A stretch of DNA of 47,262 nt from Deltaproteobacteria bacterium (GCA_019136325.1 JAGVUJ010000266.1:1-47262); one strand, 5' to 3'; positions 17,565-27,833 are shown, counted from the first letter of the stretch. The notes: a model not told the origin generated them from the sequence alone. Program-made: numbers and translations.

Positions 17565-19400
17565 ATGAAAAACAGCGATGCCGGCCAATATCCGCAGACT
17601 ATCAGCGGCTGGGAATTTTTTGTTAAACTTCTGGCAATCATCGGGCGGATTCCATCGGTTGCTTATCATGGCATTAAAGGCATCCAATCCATCAGCAGCA
17701 ACAGGAATATCTCCTGGGGATCGCTCCTTGAAGAGATCGCGAGAAAGTACCCGAACAACCCGGCAGTAAAGTCACCCGACGGCACATTGACCTATACCGA
17801 ACTCAACGAAAAAGCCAATCAGTTCGCTCATTTTCTTCTTTCTAAAAAAATCACCAAAGGAGACACGGTTGCGGTCTGTCTCGAAAACAGGCCGGACCTG
17901 CTCGTCCTGTATTGCGGATGCGCGAAAGTCGGCGCCGTATGTTCCCTGATCAATACCAACCAGAGGGGAGATTCGCTGGTCCACAGTTTCAATCTCAACA
18001 AGGGCAAAGTCGTGGTGGTCGGAGAGGAATGCTACAGCTTTTTTAAGGACGTGAAGGACAGAATCGATCTTCAGGGATCGGAACTGTGCCTGCTCAGAGA
18101 TCCGGCGATCAATCAATTAAAGGAACCTGAAGACATCACGGATAAACTTGCTTCTCTGCCCAAAACCAATCTTCCCGAGACGGGTAAGATCACGCTGAAA
18201 GATACGATGGCTTATGTCTATACATCCGGAACAACCGGCGGGTTGCCCAAAGCGGCGGTGATCACCAACAAGCGCGCCGTGTCCGCGACGTTCTGGTTCG
18301 GAAGAGTGGTCACGCGCGTCAAACCGAAGCACACCATCTACATCCCCCTGCCGTTTTTCCATACCAATGCCATCACCGTGGGATGGCCGCCGGCGATGTA
18401 TAGCGGCGCAGCCGTTGCCATGAGGCGGAAATTCAGTGCGAGCGGATTTCTCGACGATGTGAAAAAATTCCAGGCCACGCATTTCGTGTACGTGGGAGAA
18501 GTGTGCCGTTACCTGATGGCGCAGCCCGCCAGAGACGGGGAAAATCAGACCACGCTCAAATACATTATCGGCAATGGCCTGCGACCGGATATCTGGATGG
18601 CGTTCAAAAAACGTTTCGGCATCAAAAAAATCTTCGAGTTTTACGGAGCGGCGGAAGGCGTCGGCGTTTTCACCAATCTCATGAATTTCGATTACACGGT
18701 CGGAACAAGCTTAACGCCCTTTGCCATTGTCAAATATGATATCGAAAACGATTGCGTGGCGCGTAACGATAACGGGTTTTGCACAAAGGTAAAAAAAGGA
18801 GATCCGGGTCTTCTGATCATGGAGATTTCGGAAAAAACCCCGTTCACCGGCTATACCGACAAAAAGAAAACCGAAGAAAAAATTATCGCAAACGCGTTCA
18901 GGAAAGGCGACCGCTGGTTTAACACCGGCGACATGCTGCGCGACATGGGTTTCCGGCATGCTCAGTTTGTCGACCGCCTCGGCGATACGTTCCGCTGGAA
19001 AGGGGAGAACGTTGCCACCATGGAAGTGGAAAAGGCGCTCGATTCATTCCCCGGTATTGAATCCTCAGCGGTGTTCGGTGTCACGATGCCGAAAGGCGAC
19101 GGCCGGGCCGGCATGGCCGCCGTTATACGCGAAGAAGGGAAGGACATCGATTTTGCCGCCCTGACCGCGCATCTCCGGTCCGTTCTGCCCAAATACGCGG
19201 TGCCGATATTCATCCGTCTCGTCAATGATTTCCAGTGGACGGCAACACATAAGATCAAGAAGACCGATCTGAAAAACGACGGATACAATCTGTCGGCGAT
19301 CAAAGACGGCCTGTATGTTCTCCTGCCCGGAAGCGAAACATACGTTCCCCTGAATGACGTCATTTATCAGGACATCATGGCTGGAAAATATAAATTTTAA
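17565..19400 (+). CDS. Long-chain acyl-CoA synthetase, FATP/FadD6-like
   Basis: Activates a fatty acid to its CoA thioester with ATP via an acyl-adenylate. The 611-residue protein has the AMP-binding P-loop YTSGTTGGLPK (about 216-226), FYGAAEG, GDM, and the C-terminal DRLGDTFRWKGENVAT motif. That last motif, with ENVAT, is typical of the FATP/very-long-chain branch rather than E. coli FadD. The N-terminal 35 residues include a hydrophobic stretch (FFVKLLAIIG) that may touch the membrane. In a syntrophic deltaproteobacterium this would fit fatty-acid uptake, but the chain length cannot be read from sequence. It stands as a single gene. Confidence 0.88.
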   Translation: MKNSDAGQYPQTISGWEFFVKLLAIIGRIPSVAYHGIKGIQSISSNRNISWGSLLEEIARKYPNNPAVKSPDGTLTYTELNEKANQFAHFLLSKKITKGDTVAVCLENRPDLLVLYCGCAKVGAVCSLINTNQRGDSLVHSFNLNKGKVVVVGEECYSFFKDVKDRIDLQGSELCLLRDPAINQLKEPEDITDKLASLPKTNLPETGKITLKDTMAYVYTSGTTGGLPKAAVITNKRAVSATFWFGRVVTRVKPKHTIYIPLPFFHTNAITVGWPPAMYSGAAVAMRRKFSASGFLDDVKKFQATHFVYVGEVCRYLMAQPARDGENQTTLKYIIGNGLRPDIWMAFKKRFGIKKIFEFYGAAEGVGVFTNLMNFDYTVGTSLTPFAIVKYDIENDCVARNDNGFCTKVKKGDPGLLIMEISEKTPFTGYTDKKKTEEKIIANAFRKGDRWFNTGDMLRDMGFRHAQFVDRLGDTFRWKGENVATMEVEKALDSFPGIESSAVFGVTMPKGDGRAGMAAVIREEGKDIDFAALTAHLRSVLPKYAVPIFIRLVNDFQWTATHKIKKTDLKNDGYNLSAIKDGLYVLLPGSETYVPLNDVIYQDIMAGKYKF

Positions 19401-19561
19401 GAGACTTGTCTGTAACCGTTTCCATGGCAGGTGGGCTTGCGTGGCCATATGGAGACATTGAGATTGTTCAGCTTATCAGGTTATTCGATCTGTTTGTGAC
19501 GTCCGGATCTCATGAAGTTTGCTTGCAAGTGTCGGAATAATATGGTAGTTCACTTCAACTT

Positions 19562-19594
19562 AACCAGGGCGCCTGCAGAGGTTGTCCTGGTTTT
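19562..19594 (+). terminator. Possible terminator between the ligase gene and ileS
   Basis: AACCAGG pairs with CCTGGTT across a 17-nt loop and is followed by a short T run. It lies 160 nt past the ligase stop and 42 nt before ileS, so a leader hairpin is equally possible. I see no T-box pattern. Confidence 0.4.
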
Positions 19595-19636
19595 AGATTG
19601 TAAAAGATTATTCGTTAAATAAAACAGGAGCTACAG

Positions 19637-22426
19637 ATGGATTACAAAAACACTTTAAATCTTCCCCAAACCGATTTCCCGATGAAGGCAAATCTGGCGC
19701 AGCGCGAGCCGGAAATGCTTAAAAAATGGGAAGACATGAACATTTATAAAAAAATCAGACAAATGGCCAAAGGGAAAACGCCTTACATTTTGCATGACGG
19801 TCCTCCTTATGCAAACGGCAATATTCATCTGGGCACCGCTCTCAATAAAATCATCAAGGACATTGTCATTAAGTCGAAAAACATGACCGGGTTTGACGGT
19901 GTCTATGTGCCGGGCTGGGATTGTCACGGTCTGCCCATCGAGCATCAGGTGGATAAGGAACTGGGCGCAAAGAAGGTGACGATGTCCCAGGTGGAAAAGC
20001 GTCGCGCCTGCCGGACCTATGCGGAAAAATATGTCGGTATCCAGCGCGAGCAGTTCAAGCGTCTGGGTGTTTTCGGCGAATGGGATGATCCGTATTTAAC
20101 GATGGCCTATCCCTATGAAGCAGCGACCGTTGCCGAGTTCGGCAAACTTTATCTGAACGGCAGCGTTTATAAAGGAAAGAAGCCGGTTTACTGGTGCGCA
20201 TCCTGCAGAACCGCGCTGGCGGAAGCCGAAGTGGAATATGCCGATCACCACACACCGTCCATTTATGTAAAATTTAACTTTGTCTCCGACATTGCCCAGG
20301 CGCTTCCGAAACTGGCCGGGCAAAAAGTTTCGGTGGTCATCTGGACCACCACGCCCTGGACAATTCCCGCCAATCTGGCGATCGCCGTCAAGGACGACTT
20401 CATTTATGTCGCGGTGAAGATCGATCAGGATGTGCTGATTGTTGCCAAAGACATGCTTGATTATTGTCTGGACGCCTTCGGATATCAAGGCAAATCCTAT
20501 GAAATTATCGATGAGTTTAAAGGCGCAATTCTTGAAGGCCAGAAATGCATGCATCCGTTGATTAACAGGAACAGTGTTTTGATTCTGGCGCCCTTTGTCA
20601 CGCTGGATGCCGGCACCGGCGCCGTGCATATTGCACCCGGTCACGGCCAGGAAGATTATGAAATCGGTCTGGAATACGGTTTGGATAATTATGCTCCGGT
20701 CGATGAAGCGGGTAAATTTACAGAAGATGTTGAACATTTTGCCGGTCAGTTCGTTTTCGACGCCAATGACAACGTCATTAAAAAACTTGACGAAGTCGGC
20801 GCACTTCTGGGACATGTGCCCATGCAGCATTCCTATCCGCATTGCTGGCGCTGCAAGAAGCCGATTATTTTCCGTTCCACGGAGCAGTGGTTCATCTCGA
20901 TGGAGAAAAACGATCTGCGCAAAAAAGCTCTGGCCTGCATCAACGAGGTCAAATGGATTCCCTCATGGGGACGCGACCGCATTTACGGCATGGTGGAAAA
21001 CCGTCCCGACTGGTGCATTTCACGTCAAAGATTATGGGGAGTGCCGATTACTGTTTTCTACTGCGCGAAATGCAAGAATGAAGTGATGACTCAGGAAATC
21101 ATGGATCATCTGGTGGCCCTCGTGGAAAAAGGCGGCGCGGATGTCTGGTTTGAAAAAGAACCAAAGGATTTAATGCCGAAACACACCACCTGCCCGCATT
21201 GCCATGGAACCGAGTTTACGAAAGAAATCAATATTCTCGATGTGTGGTTTGATTCCGGCGTGAGCCACGCGGCCGTTCTGGAAAAACGTCCGGATCTGAA
21301 CTCACCCTGCGACATGTATCTGGAAGGCAACGATCAGCATCGCGGCTGGTTTCATTCCTCCCTGCTGGAGAGCGTGGGCACCCGTGGACGCGCCCCGTAT
21401 AAAAGCGTCCTGACACACGGCATGGTTGTTGACGGCGAAGGCAAGAAAATGTCCAAATCCGTCGGCAACGTGATCAGCGCGGAAGAAGGCATTACCAAAT
21501 ACGGCGCGGAAATCCTGCGCCTGTGGGTGGCGGCGGAAGACTATACGGATGACATCCGCATTTCCGAGGTCATTCTCAAACGATTGATGGAAGCCTATCG
21601 GCGCATTCGCAATACCAGCCGGTTCATTTTAGGCAACCTCTATGATTTTAACGTGGGCACAGACAGCGTGCCTTATGACCAGATGACTGAAATGGATCAA
21701 TGGGCGCTTCATCGTCTGCAGGAAGTCATCAAACGCGTGACCGAAGCTTACGAGCGTCATCAGTTCCATGCGGTTTTTTATACCCTGTATAATTATTGCA
21801 CGGTCGATTTGAGCGCGCTTTATCTCGACGTTTTAAAAGACCGGCTATACACCAACAAGGCCGCCTCCACGGTGCGCCGCTCCGGTCAAACGGCGATGTT
21901 TATCATTCTTGACGCGATGACCAGATTGCTCGCACCGATCCTCACCTTCACGTCCGAAGAAGTATGGTCGGCGATGCCTTCCTGGAGTAACAAAGAAGAA
22001 AGTGTTCATCTGGCGCAATTCCCGCAGGTCAATGATAAATATTTGAATGCGGAACTGGGCGAGTGCTGGAAGACCATGGTTGACGCCAAGGCGGAGATTG
22101 CCAAAGCGGTCGAGCAGGCCCGGAAAGAAAAAACCATCGGCCACTCGCTGGATGCAAGGATTACCATTGCGGCGCCGCAGAAATTACGGGAATTGATTGC
22201 CGCGCATCTGGAAGACATGCGGTCGCTGCTGATTGTGTCGCAATTGCAGGTCGCCGAAGAGAAGGATATTGCCGTGCCTTTCCGGAGCACGGAGATCGAC
22301 GGTCTGACGGTCGGCGTGGAGAAGGCCCGCGGCGGAAAATGCGAACGCTGCTGGATTTATGAGGAGTCCGTCGGCTCCGACGCGAATCATCCGACGGTTT
22401 GTTCCCGTTGTCTGTCAAATTTATAA
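19637..22426 (+). CDS. ileS: Isoleucyl-tRNA synthetase
   Basis: Charges tRNA-Ile with isoleucine and edits valine. The 929-residue class I enzyme has the HIGH-type motif HLGT (64-67) in [15 protein letters not shown], the CP1 editing domain with [11 protein letters not shown], the KMSKS motif (604-608), and a C-terminal zinc finger with CERC (902-905) and CSRC (922-925). This is the bacterial type with a zinc-binding tail. AGGAG precedes the ATG. lspA follows after 24 nt, the common ileS-lspA pair. Confidence 0.98.
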   Translation: MDYKNTLNLPQTDFPMKANLAQREPEMLKKWEDMNIYKKIRQMAKGKTPYILHDGPPYANGNIHLGTALNKIIKDIVIKSKNMTGFDGVYVPGWDCHGLPIEHQVDKELGAKKVTMSQVEKRRACRTYAEKYVGIQREQFKRLGVFGEWDDPYLTMAYPYEAATVAEFGKLYLNGSVYKGKKPVYWCASCRTALAEAEVEYADHHTPSIYVKFNFVSDIAQALPKLAGQKVSVVIWTTTPWTIPANLAIAVKDDFIYVAVKIDQDVLIVAKDMLDYCLDAFGYQGKSYEIIDEFKGAILEGQKCMHPLINRNSVLILAPFVTLDAGTGAVHIAPGHGQEDYEIGLEYGLDNYAPVDEAGKFTEDVEHFAGQFVFDANDNVIKKLDEVGALLGHVPMQHSYPHCWRCKKPIIFRSTEQWFISMEKNDLRKKALACINEVKWIPSWGRDRIYGMVENRPDWCISRQRLWGVPITVFYCAKCKNEVMTQEIMDHLVALVEKGGADVWFEKEPKDLMPKHTTCPHCHGTEFTKEINILDVWFDSGVSHAAVLEKRPDLNSPCDMYLEGNDQHRGWFHSSLLESVGTRGRAPYKSVLTHGMVVDGEGKKMSKSVGNVISAEEGITKYGAEILRLWVAAEDYTDDIRISEVILKRLMEAYRRIRNTSRFILGNLYDFNVGTDSVPYDQMTEMDQWALHRLQEVIKRVTEAYERHQFHAVFYTLYNYCTVDLSALYLDVLKDRLYTNKAASTVRRSGQTAMFIILDAMTRLLAPILTFTSEEVWSAMPSWSNKEESVHLAQFPQVNDKYLNAELGECWKTMVDAKAEIAKAVEQARKEKTIGHSLDARITIAAPQKLRELIAAHLEDMRSLLIVSQLQVAEEKDIAVPFRSTEIDGLTVGVEKARGGKCERCWIYEESVGSDANHPTVCSRCLSNL

Positions 22427-22450
22427 GAATAATTTTTGAAGGAGCCGTGT

Positions 22451-22951
22451 TTGAAAAAAAATATAATTCTTTTTGTCCTCGGAGCTGCGACCATTGTTTT
22501 TCTGGACCAAATTACCAAAGCGGCCATTGTAAAAAATTTTTTACTCCATGAGTCGCACACCGTGATGGACGGTTTTTTTAACATCGTTTATGTGATGAAT
22601 CCCGGCGCCGCTTTCGGATTTCTGGCCGACATGTCCGAAACGTTTCGCTATTTATTCTTTATCGGCATCACCGTTCTGGTCATGATGCTGATTATTTATT
22701 ACATCGTAAAAATCGAATCGCAGAACAGATTTTACGTCATATCACTGACGCTTATTTTTGCGGGCGCCGTGGGAAACCTGATTGACCGGATTCGTTTTGG
22801 CGCCGTTGTGGATTTCCTGGATTTCCACATCGGGACAGCCCACTGGCCGGCATTCAATGTGGCTGATTCATCCATTACCATTGGCGCTGTGTTGATCGTT
22901 TGGGGTATGATTAAGAAACGAAAAGAAGAAACTGCCTCTCCCGGGAAATGA
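22451..22951 (+). CDS. lspA: Lipoprotein signal peptidase (signal peptidase II)
   Basis: An inner-membrane aspartyl protease that cleaves prolipoprotein signal peptides before the lipid-modified cysteine. The 166-residue protein has four hydrophobic segments, the conserved DQ near the N-terminus (FLDQITK), NPGAAFG, and both catalytic aspartates in GNLIDR and FNVADS. The TTG at 22451 is chosen because AAGGAG sits 6 nt upstream; an in-frame TTG at 22436 overlaps that site and is unlikely to be used. Co-transcribed with ileS. Confidence 0.95.
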   Translation: MKKNIILFVLGAATIVFLDQITKAAIVKNFLLHESHTVMDGFFNIVYVMNPGAAFGFLADMSETFRYLFFIGITVLVMMLIIYYIVKIESQNRFYVISLTLIFAGAVGNLIDRIRFGAVVDFLDFHIGTAHWPAFNVADSSITIGAVLIVWGMIKKRKEETASPGK

Positions 22952-23007
22952 TGATCATTGAATGAAAGGCATCATGATAAGCCGAATGTGAACATCCGGT
23001 AATGGTG

Positions 23008-23298
23008 TCACGGCTTTGATTCTTTCAACTTGTTTAATTCTTCTTTGTAGCTTTCCGCTTCGGCCCGGATGGTTTCAATCTCCCGTTGCGCTTTTTCCAG
23101 TTTTTCTTCCTGTCGTTGTCGTTCTTCTCTGTTTTTTTCCTGCAGTTCGTCGATTCCTACATAAACCGCCAGCGCCCCGCCCATCAGGAGAAAAATTGGC
23201 AGAGAACCTTTAAAGATGGTCATAAAATCCGACCAGAAAAAGATCAGACTGACTAATCCGAAGATGGCGGAAATGATTCCTCCGATGAGCAAAGACAT
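23008..23298 (-). CDS. Small membrane protein with cytoplasmic coiled coil
   Basis: A 96-residue protein that I do not recognise. Two hydrophobic segments (about 3-22 and 32-50) are followed by a highly charged heptad-like region (about 53-95) rich in Glu, Lys and Arg, which should form a coiled coil. GGAGG lies upstream of the ATG. It runs against the ileS-lspA transcript and divergently from hisI. The layout suggests a membrane-anchored scaffold or regulator, but no role can be assigned. Confidence 0.7.
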   Translation of the reverse strand: MSLLIGGIISAIFGLVSLIFFWSDFMTIFKGSLPIFLLMGGALAVYVGIDELQEKNREERQRQEEKLEKAQREIETIRAEAESYKEELNKLKESKP

Positions 23299-23403
23299 AA
23301 TCGTACCTCCGGTGAAAATGTTAAATTAAATTAAGGTTTTTTTATCACAAAACAAATATCGCGACAAGGCGTAAATAGACGGCGTAAAAAGTTAAAATAT
23401 TTC

Positions 23404-23432
23404 TTGATTTAAAGCCATTCATAATTTAAATA
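23404..23432 (+). promoter_or_regulatory. Probable promoter of the his cluster
   Basis: TTGATT (23404-23409), 17 bp, TAAATA (23427-23432). It lies about 30 bp before the hisI start. No histidine-rich leader peptide is visible. Confidence 0.5.
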
Positions 23433-23460
23433 TATAAAATTATAACGTTATGAGGATAAA

Positions 23461-23835
23461 ATGATAGAACCTAATTTTGCCAAGGGGGACGGTTTAATCC
23501 CCGTGATAGTTCAAGATGCCGAAACCAAAGAAGTTTTGATGATGGCCTATATGAATCGCGAATCATGGGAAGCGACTTTAAAAACAGGGAAAGCCACCTA
23601 TTGGAGCCGGTCGCGGCAAAAACTGTGGCTGAAGGGCGAATCTTCGGGCAATGTGCAGATCATCAAAGCGATTTTTATTGATTGCGATGAAGATACGATC
23701 CTGCTGCATGTCCGACAAATAGGAGACGCTGCCTGCCATACCGGTCACCGATCCTGTTTTTACCGCAAATTGGACGGAAAAGATTTTGTTGTGGTCGGAG
23801 AAAAGATTTTTAATCCAGAGGAAGTATATAAATGA
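23461..23835 (+). CDS. hisI: Phosphoribosyl-AMP cyclohydrolase
   Basis: Opens the purine ring of phosphoribosyl-AMP, the third step of histidine synthesis. The 124-residue protein is the stand-alone form, not fused to the HisE pyrophosphohydrolase. It shows the conserved [16 protein letters not shown] core, the metal-binding DCDEDT segment, and the cysteines in [12 protein letters not shown]. The last codons overlap the hisG start by 4 bp, implying translational coupling. Confidence 0.96.
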   Translation: MIEPNFAKGDGLIPVIVQDAETKEVLMMAYMNRESWEATLKTGKATYWSRSRQKLWLKGESSGNVQIIKAIFIDCDEDTILLHVRQIGDAACHTGHRSCFYRKLDGKDFVVVGEKIFNPEEVYK

Positions 23836-24704
23836 AAAATTTAAAACTGGGAATTCCGAAAGGAAGCCTGGAAGCCAACACCGTCGATTTGTTCAAAAAA
23901 GCCGGATGGCGCATCACCAGCGACGCCAGAAGTTATTTCCCGGATATTGATGATCCGGAAATCTCATGCAAACTTGTCCGGGCGCAGGAAATGTCCCGTT
24001 ACGTGGAAGACGGCACTCTTGATCTGGGGTTGACGGGGATCGACTGGATCATGGAAAATAATTCGGACATCGTTGTCGTTCAGGATCTTATCTATTCCAA
24101 GGTTTCCACCCAAAAGGCGCGCTGGGTATTGGTGGTCCGTGATGATTCTCCCTATAAATCGATCGAAGACATGGAAGGGAAAAGAATATCAACGGAACTG
24201 GTCAACTTTACAAAAAAATATTTTGCCGAGAGAAACATTAATATTCATGTTGAATTTTCCTGGGGCGCCACCGAAGCCAAGGTTGTCGAGGGCCTGGTGG
24301 ATGCGGTTGTCGAGGTGACAGAAACCGGTTCGACAATCAGGGCCAACAAATTAAGAATTATTCACGAACTGATGAAAACGAACACGCAGCTGATTGCCAA
24401 TCGCGATGCCTGGAAAAATCAGTGGAAACGGAAAAAAATTCAGCAAATCAGCACCATGCTCAACGGGTCCCTGCAGGCCATGGGCAAGGTGGGACTGAAA
24501 CTCAATGTCGCCAAAGAAAATCTGAAAGAAGTGATGGCCTTGATTCCTTCGCTGAAGTCGCCGACGATCTCCAGCCTTTCTTCGGAAAAATGGTTTGCCG
24601 TTGAATCCATCGTTGACGCCAAAACAATGCGGGACTTGATCCCGAAACTCCTGGATGCCGGCGCTCAGGGCATTATCGAATACCCTTTAAACAAAGTCAT
24701 TTAG
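23832..24704 (+). CDS. hisG: ATP phosphoribosyltransferase, long form
   Basis: Condenses ATP with PRPP, the committed and feedback-controlled step of histidine synthesis. The 290-residue length marks the long form with its own C-terminal regulatory domain (about 215-290), so no HisZ partner is needed. The catalytic part shows GIPKGSLE at the start and the PRPP-binding motif [14 protein letters not shown]. It overlaps hisI by 4 bp. Confidence 0.96.
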   Translation: MKNLKLGIPKGSLEANTVDLFKKAGWRITSDARSYFPDIDDPEISCKLVRAQEMSRYVEDGTLDLGLTGIDWIMENNSDIVVVQDLIYSKVSTQKARWVLVVRDDSPYKSIEDMEGKRISTELVNFTKKYFAERNINIHVEFSWGATEAKVVEGLVDAVVEVTETGSTIRANKLRIIHELMKTNTQLIANRDAWKNQWKRKKIQQISTMLNGSLQAMGKVGLKLNVAKENLKEVMALIPSLKSPTISSLSSEKWFAVESIVDAKTMRDLIPKLLDAGAQGIIEYPLNKVI

Positions 24705-24718
24705 CGGAGCAGTCTATC

Positions 24719-25306
24719 ATGACCCGAAAAGCCAAAATTATCCGCAAAACAATGGAAACGGATATCAATCTGGAGATTGATTTGGATAAAAACACGGGAA
24801 CCAGCATTGAGACCACCATCCCGTTTTTGAATCATATGCTGGAGCTGTTTGCGTGGCACGGCTTTTTCAAGCTGGTCGTCAAAGGGAAAGGCGACACGCA
24901 TATTGATGATCATCATCTGGTTGAGGATCTGGGCATTTGTCTGGGGAAAGCCGTGGCCGGGGCGCTCGGCGGGAAAGCGGGTATCAACCGTTACGGTTCG
25001 GCGCGTGTGCCGATGGACGAGTGTCTGTGCCAAGTGGATCTGGATATTTCCGGACGTCCTTATCTGGTTTACAATGTTAAATGCGGGCGCCGGAAGATCG
25101 GCGATTTTGATCCCGCTCTGGTCAAGGAATTTTTTAAGGCGTTCACGGATCAAAGCGGCATAACACTGCACATTAATTTTTTATATGGCGACAATATTCA
25201 CCACATCATCGAATCGGTATTTAAAGCATTTGCCCGCGCACTCCGGGAGGCGGTTTCCCTGAATAAAAACATCAAGGGCGTTCTCTCCACCAAGGGCAAG
25301 CTTTAG
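24719..25306 (+). CDS. hisB: Imidazoleglycerol-phosphate dehydratase
   Basis: A manganese-dependent dehydratase at the sixth step of histidine synthesis. The 195-residue protein is the stand-alone enzyme without the HisB phosphatase domain. Metal-binding histidine motifs are clear: FLNHMLELFAWHG, DDHHLVEDLG and NIHHIIE. The substrate-binding RVPMDE is also present. It follows hisG after 14 nt. Confidence 0.96.
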   Translation: MTRKAKIIRKTMETDINLEIDLDKNTGTSIETTIPFLNHMLELFAWHGFFKLVVKGKGDTHIDDHHLVEDLGICLGKAVAGALGGKAGINRYGSARVPMDECLCQVDLDISGRPYLVYNVKCGRRKIGDFDPALVKEFFKAFTDQSGITLHINFLYGDNIHHIIESVFKAFARALREAVSLNKNIKGVLSTKGKL

Positions 25307-25401
25307 TAAGTCGGAAATTATCTTCTGCGCTTTTCTGACAGAAAATAATTTCTTCAACGCACTGATCCCGCTTGCCGGGATTAAAGAAAGTGAGGCAAAC
25401 T

Positions 25402-26079
25402 GTGTCTGATTTCAAGTACAAAAAAACCGGCGTAGTTGCGGCATTCATTTTGATGGGAATGCTTGCCTGTTCAATGACCGCCGAGGCCGTAGAAAAAAAA
25501 TCGGCGGAGGGAAAAAATCTTGTCGCGGTTGTTTCATTTCAATCTCGGGCGCCGGAAGCCGGAAAGACAAAGACCGTGTTCTGTCCGATTTGTAATGTCG
25601 GCGCGGCGGGTGGCCAAGTGTTGCCGGAATCCGAAAAAATAGTCGAAGAAATTTTCATGGATAAACTGGGTTCGAGAGAAGGCATCGAGATCATTCCCGC
25701 AGAGAGAGTGGAAAGGGCGTGTAAAAAAATCTTTTCCGGCAAAGCGGATTATGCCGCCGCAACGTTGCAGAAAGTCGGCAAGGAATCAGGAGCCGATTTC
25801 TTAGCCGTCGGCTATGTTTATCGTTATGAGGAAAGAGTGGGTTACAAATATTCAGCAGAACATCCGGCATCCGTCGTTTTTGAAATTCATTTAATCAATA
25901 CGGCCGACGGAAGATCCGTCTGGCGGGGATTTTTCGACAAAACACAAAAATCATTGATGGAAAATGTTCTTGATGCCTTCTCTTTTTTCAAAGGCGGCGC
26001 GCAGTGGGTTACTGCCCGGCAGCTGACCGTTCTGGGCATGGATGATATTTTTGAAACATTTCCGGATCTTCAAGATTAG
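25402..26079 (+). CDS. CsgG/TolB-N-like exported protein within the his cluster
   Basis: A 225-residue exported protein of unknown role. The N-terminus has a Lys-rich start and a hydrophobic core (about 11-24) ending MLACSMTAEA. The cysteine could be lipidated, but MLAC is a poor lipobox, and cleavage after AEA is also possible. The mature part (AVVSFQSRAP..., ADFLAVGYVYRY, GRSVWRGFFDKT) has the alternating strands of CsgG/TolB-N-type envelope proteins. A CPIC cysteine pair is unusual for them. The GTG at 25402 follows GTGAGG; an in-frame TTG at 25372 is less likely. It sits where hisH is often found but has no relation to that family. Confidence 0.6.
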   Translation: MSDFKYKKTGVVAAFILMGMLACSMTAEAVEKKSAEGKNLVAVVSFQSRAPEAGKTKTVFCPICNVGAAGGQVLPESEKIVEEIFMDKLGSREGIEIIPAERVERACKKIFSGKADYAAATLQKVGKESGADFLAVGYVYRYEERVGYKYSAEHPASVVFEIHLINTADGRSVWRGFFDKTQKSLMENVLDAFSFFKGGAQWVTARQLTVLGMDDIFETFPDLQD

Positions 26080-26173
26080 TTTCATTTCCCGAAATGCGGC
26101 AGATCAAAAGCCCGTTCTGTGATTTGCTTTGGTGGACAAAAGGGAAAATACCGTGAACAACAGCATTGAACAT

Positions 26174-26211
26174 ATCTCGATTTCAGACCGCATAATCGAG
26201 ATTTTTGTTTT
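26174..26211 (+). terminator. Terminator-like hairpin upstream of hisA
   Basis: A 9-bp stem (ATCTCGATT with AATCGAGAT) is followed by TTTTTGTTTT. It lies 95 nt after the preceding stop and 27 nt before hisA, so it would split the his cluster into two transcripts or act as an attenuator. I see no convincing promoter between it and hisA. Confidence 0.65.
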
Positions 26212-26228
26212 CATAAGGAGGGACGCTA

Positions 26229-26966
26229 TTGATTATTATCCCGGCGGTTGACATTAAAGATGGAAAATGCGTACGACTGGCGCAGGGCAAGTTTGACCGT
26301 GTTACCCAATATGCGGACAATCCGCTGGATATGGCGCAGACCTGGGCGCAAAAGGGGGCGGAACGGATTCACATCGTTGATCTTGACGGTTCCGTTGCCG
26401 GGATGCCCCGCAATGCGGATATTATTTTGACCATCGTTAAGCATATTGATGTTCCCGTGCAGATTGGCGGCGGCATCAGAGACATGAAAACGATCGAATT
26501 TTATCTGGGAAACGGAGTCTCCAGTGTCATTCTGGGGACAACGGCTTTGCAGAATGAGCAGGTTGTCCGTGAAGCCTGTACGAAATATCCCGGGAAAATT
26601 ATTCTGGGGATTGACGCGCTCAACGGCAAGGTCGCCGTCCGCGGCTGGACGCAGACCACGGAGAAAAACGCTGTTGATCTGGCCCGGCAATATGCGGGTT
26701 ATGATGTAAAAGCAATCGTTTACACTGATATCGAGCGTGACGGGATGGGAACCGGAGTGAATATTCAGGCGACTACGGAACTGGCAAAATCCGTCAGCAT
26801 CCCGGTTATAGCGTCCGGCGGCATGGCGACGATTGCCGATGTCGAGAATCTTCTGGCCATCGATGATTGCAGGCTTTACGGGGTGATTATCGGCCGTGCC
26901 CTGTACACCGGCGCTATTGATCTGACGGAAGCGATAAGAAAAACCAAGAATTTTATTTGCGCATAA
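26229..26966 (+). CDS. hisA: ProFAR isomerase (HisA)
   Basis: Isomerises ProFAR to PRFAR, the fourth reaction of histidine synthesis. The 245-residue TIM barrel has the catalytic Asp near the start (IPAVDIKDGKCVR), the phosphate-binding loops GGGIR and IASGGM, and the second catalytic Asp in YTDIERDGMGTG. That DIERDG motif separates HisA from HisF. The start is TTG behind AAGGAGG. hisH and hisF, usually neighbours, are not in the window. Confidence 0.95.
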   Translation: MIIIPAVDIKDGKCVRLAQGKFDRVTQYADNPLDMAQTWAQKGAERIHIVDLDGSVAGMPRNADIILTIVKHIDVPVQIGGGIRDMKTIEFYLGNGVSSVILGTTALQNEQVVREACTKYPGKIILGIDALNGKVAVRGWTQTTEKNAVDLARQYAGYDVKAIVYTDIERDGMGTGVNIQATTELAKSVSIPVIASGGMATIADVENLLAIDDCRLYGVIIGRALYTGAIDLTEAIRKTKNFICA

Positions 26967-26985
26967 ATGAATGGAGGTGGCGTGT

Positions 26986-27330
26986 ATGTCGGATTGTGTT
27001 TTTTGTAAGATTGTCCGGGGAGAAATTCCCTGCGCCCGGGTATATGAAGACGACAGCGTTCTGGCTTTTGATGATATTCATCCGATGGCCCCGGTGCATG
27101 TGGTGATCATTCCTAAAAATCACATTTCCACGTTGATGGATGTCGATGTGAACCAATCGGCCATCATGAATAATCTGACCGCTGCCGCACAAAAGGTTGC
27201 CCGGATGAAGGGGATTGATCAAAGCGGTTTTCGTACCGCGATTAACTGCAATGCCGAAGGAGGACAAGTCGTGTTTCATTTGCACGTTCATGTGCTGGGC
27301 GGCCGGAAACTTCAGGATGAACTGGGATAA
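26986..27330 (+). CDS. HIT-family nucleotide hydrolase (HinT-like)
   Basis: A 114-residue HIT-fold protein that hydrolyses purine nucleoside phosphoramidates. It has the N-terminal CVFCKIVRGEIP segment, where the cysteines may bind zinc, and the catalytic HIT motif HLHVHVLGG near the C-terminus. The ATG at 26986 has GGAGG 8 nt upstream. It lies 19 nt after hisA and 19 nt before the yqeY-like gene. Confidence 0.93.
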   Translation: MSDCVFCKIVRGEIPCARVYEDDSVLAFDDIHPMAPVHVVIIPKNHISTLMDVDVNQSAIMNNLTAAAQKVARMKGIDQSGFRTAINCNAEGGQVVFHLHVHVLGGRKLQDELG

Positions 27331-27349
27331 ATGACAAGAGGTGAATATT

Positions 27350-27796
27350 ATGGATATCATTGCAAAATTAAATGAGGAGATGGTCGGGGCTGCCAAAGCC
27401 AAGGATAAAATCAGACTTTCCGCGATTCGTATGTTAAAGTCAGCGCTGCATAACAAAGAAATCAATGTCATGCGGCCTTTGAAGGAAGACGAGGTTCTGC
27501 AGGTGCTTTCTTCGATGATCAAACAGCGGAAGGATTCCATTGAGCAGTTTGCCAAGGGAGGAAGAACCGATCTGGTGGAGAAGGAAGAGGCGGAACTGAA
27601 AGTTATTCAGGAATTCATGCCCGCTCAGATGTCGGACGAAGACGTGGATGCCTTGATCAAACAGGCCATCGAAGACGTGGGCGCCGTTTCCGTCAAAGAC
27701 ATGGGCAAGGTCATGAAAGTGCTGATGCCCAAACTGGCCGGTGTTGCCGATGGAAAAGCAGCAAGTGAAAAAGTTAAAGTTTTTTTATCGAAATAA
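27350..27796 (+). CDS. GatB/YqeY domain-containing protein
   Basis: A 148-residue protein of the YqeY family, related to the C-terminal tRNA-binding domain of the amidotransferase subunit GatB. It shows the family features LSAIRMLKSALHNKEI, IEQFAKGGRTDLVEKEEAEL and QEFMPAQMSDEDV. The precise role is unknown; a tRNA-linked function is inferred. The ATG at 27350 follows AGAGG. It directly precedes dnaG, as in many bacteria. Confidence 0.93.
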   Translation: MDIIAKLNEEMVGAAKAKDKIRLSAIRMLKSALHNKEINVMRPLKEDEVLQVLSSMIKQRKDSIEQFAKGGRTDLVEKEEAELKVIQEFMPAQMSDEDVDALIKQAIEDVGAVSVKDMGKVMKVLMPKLAGVADGKAASEKVKVFLSK

Positions 27797-27833
27797 ACCA
27801 GTCCGCTTTTCATTAAAACAAGCAGGATAAAAC

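Noticed and set aside
25364..25382. ATCCCG/CGGGAT hairpin as another companion hairpin of the repeat family
   Set aside because: It lacks the AATTATCC lead-in and the AAGCGAAGCG-type loop, and no 49-nt unit is near; likely coincidental.
26153..26251. 32-residue leader peptide before hisA (GTG start, through the terminator hairpin, overlapping hisA)
   Set aside because: It contains only one histidine and no His run, and has a poor ribosome site, so it does not look like a his attenuator peptide.
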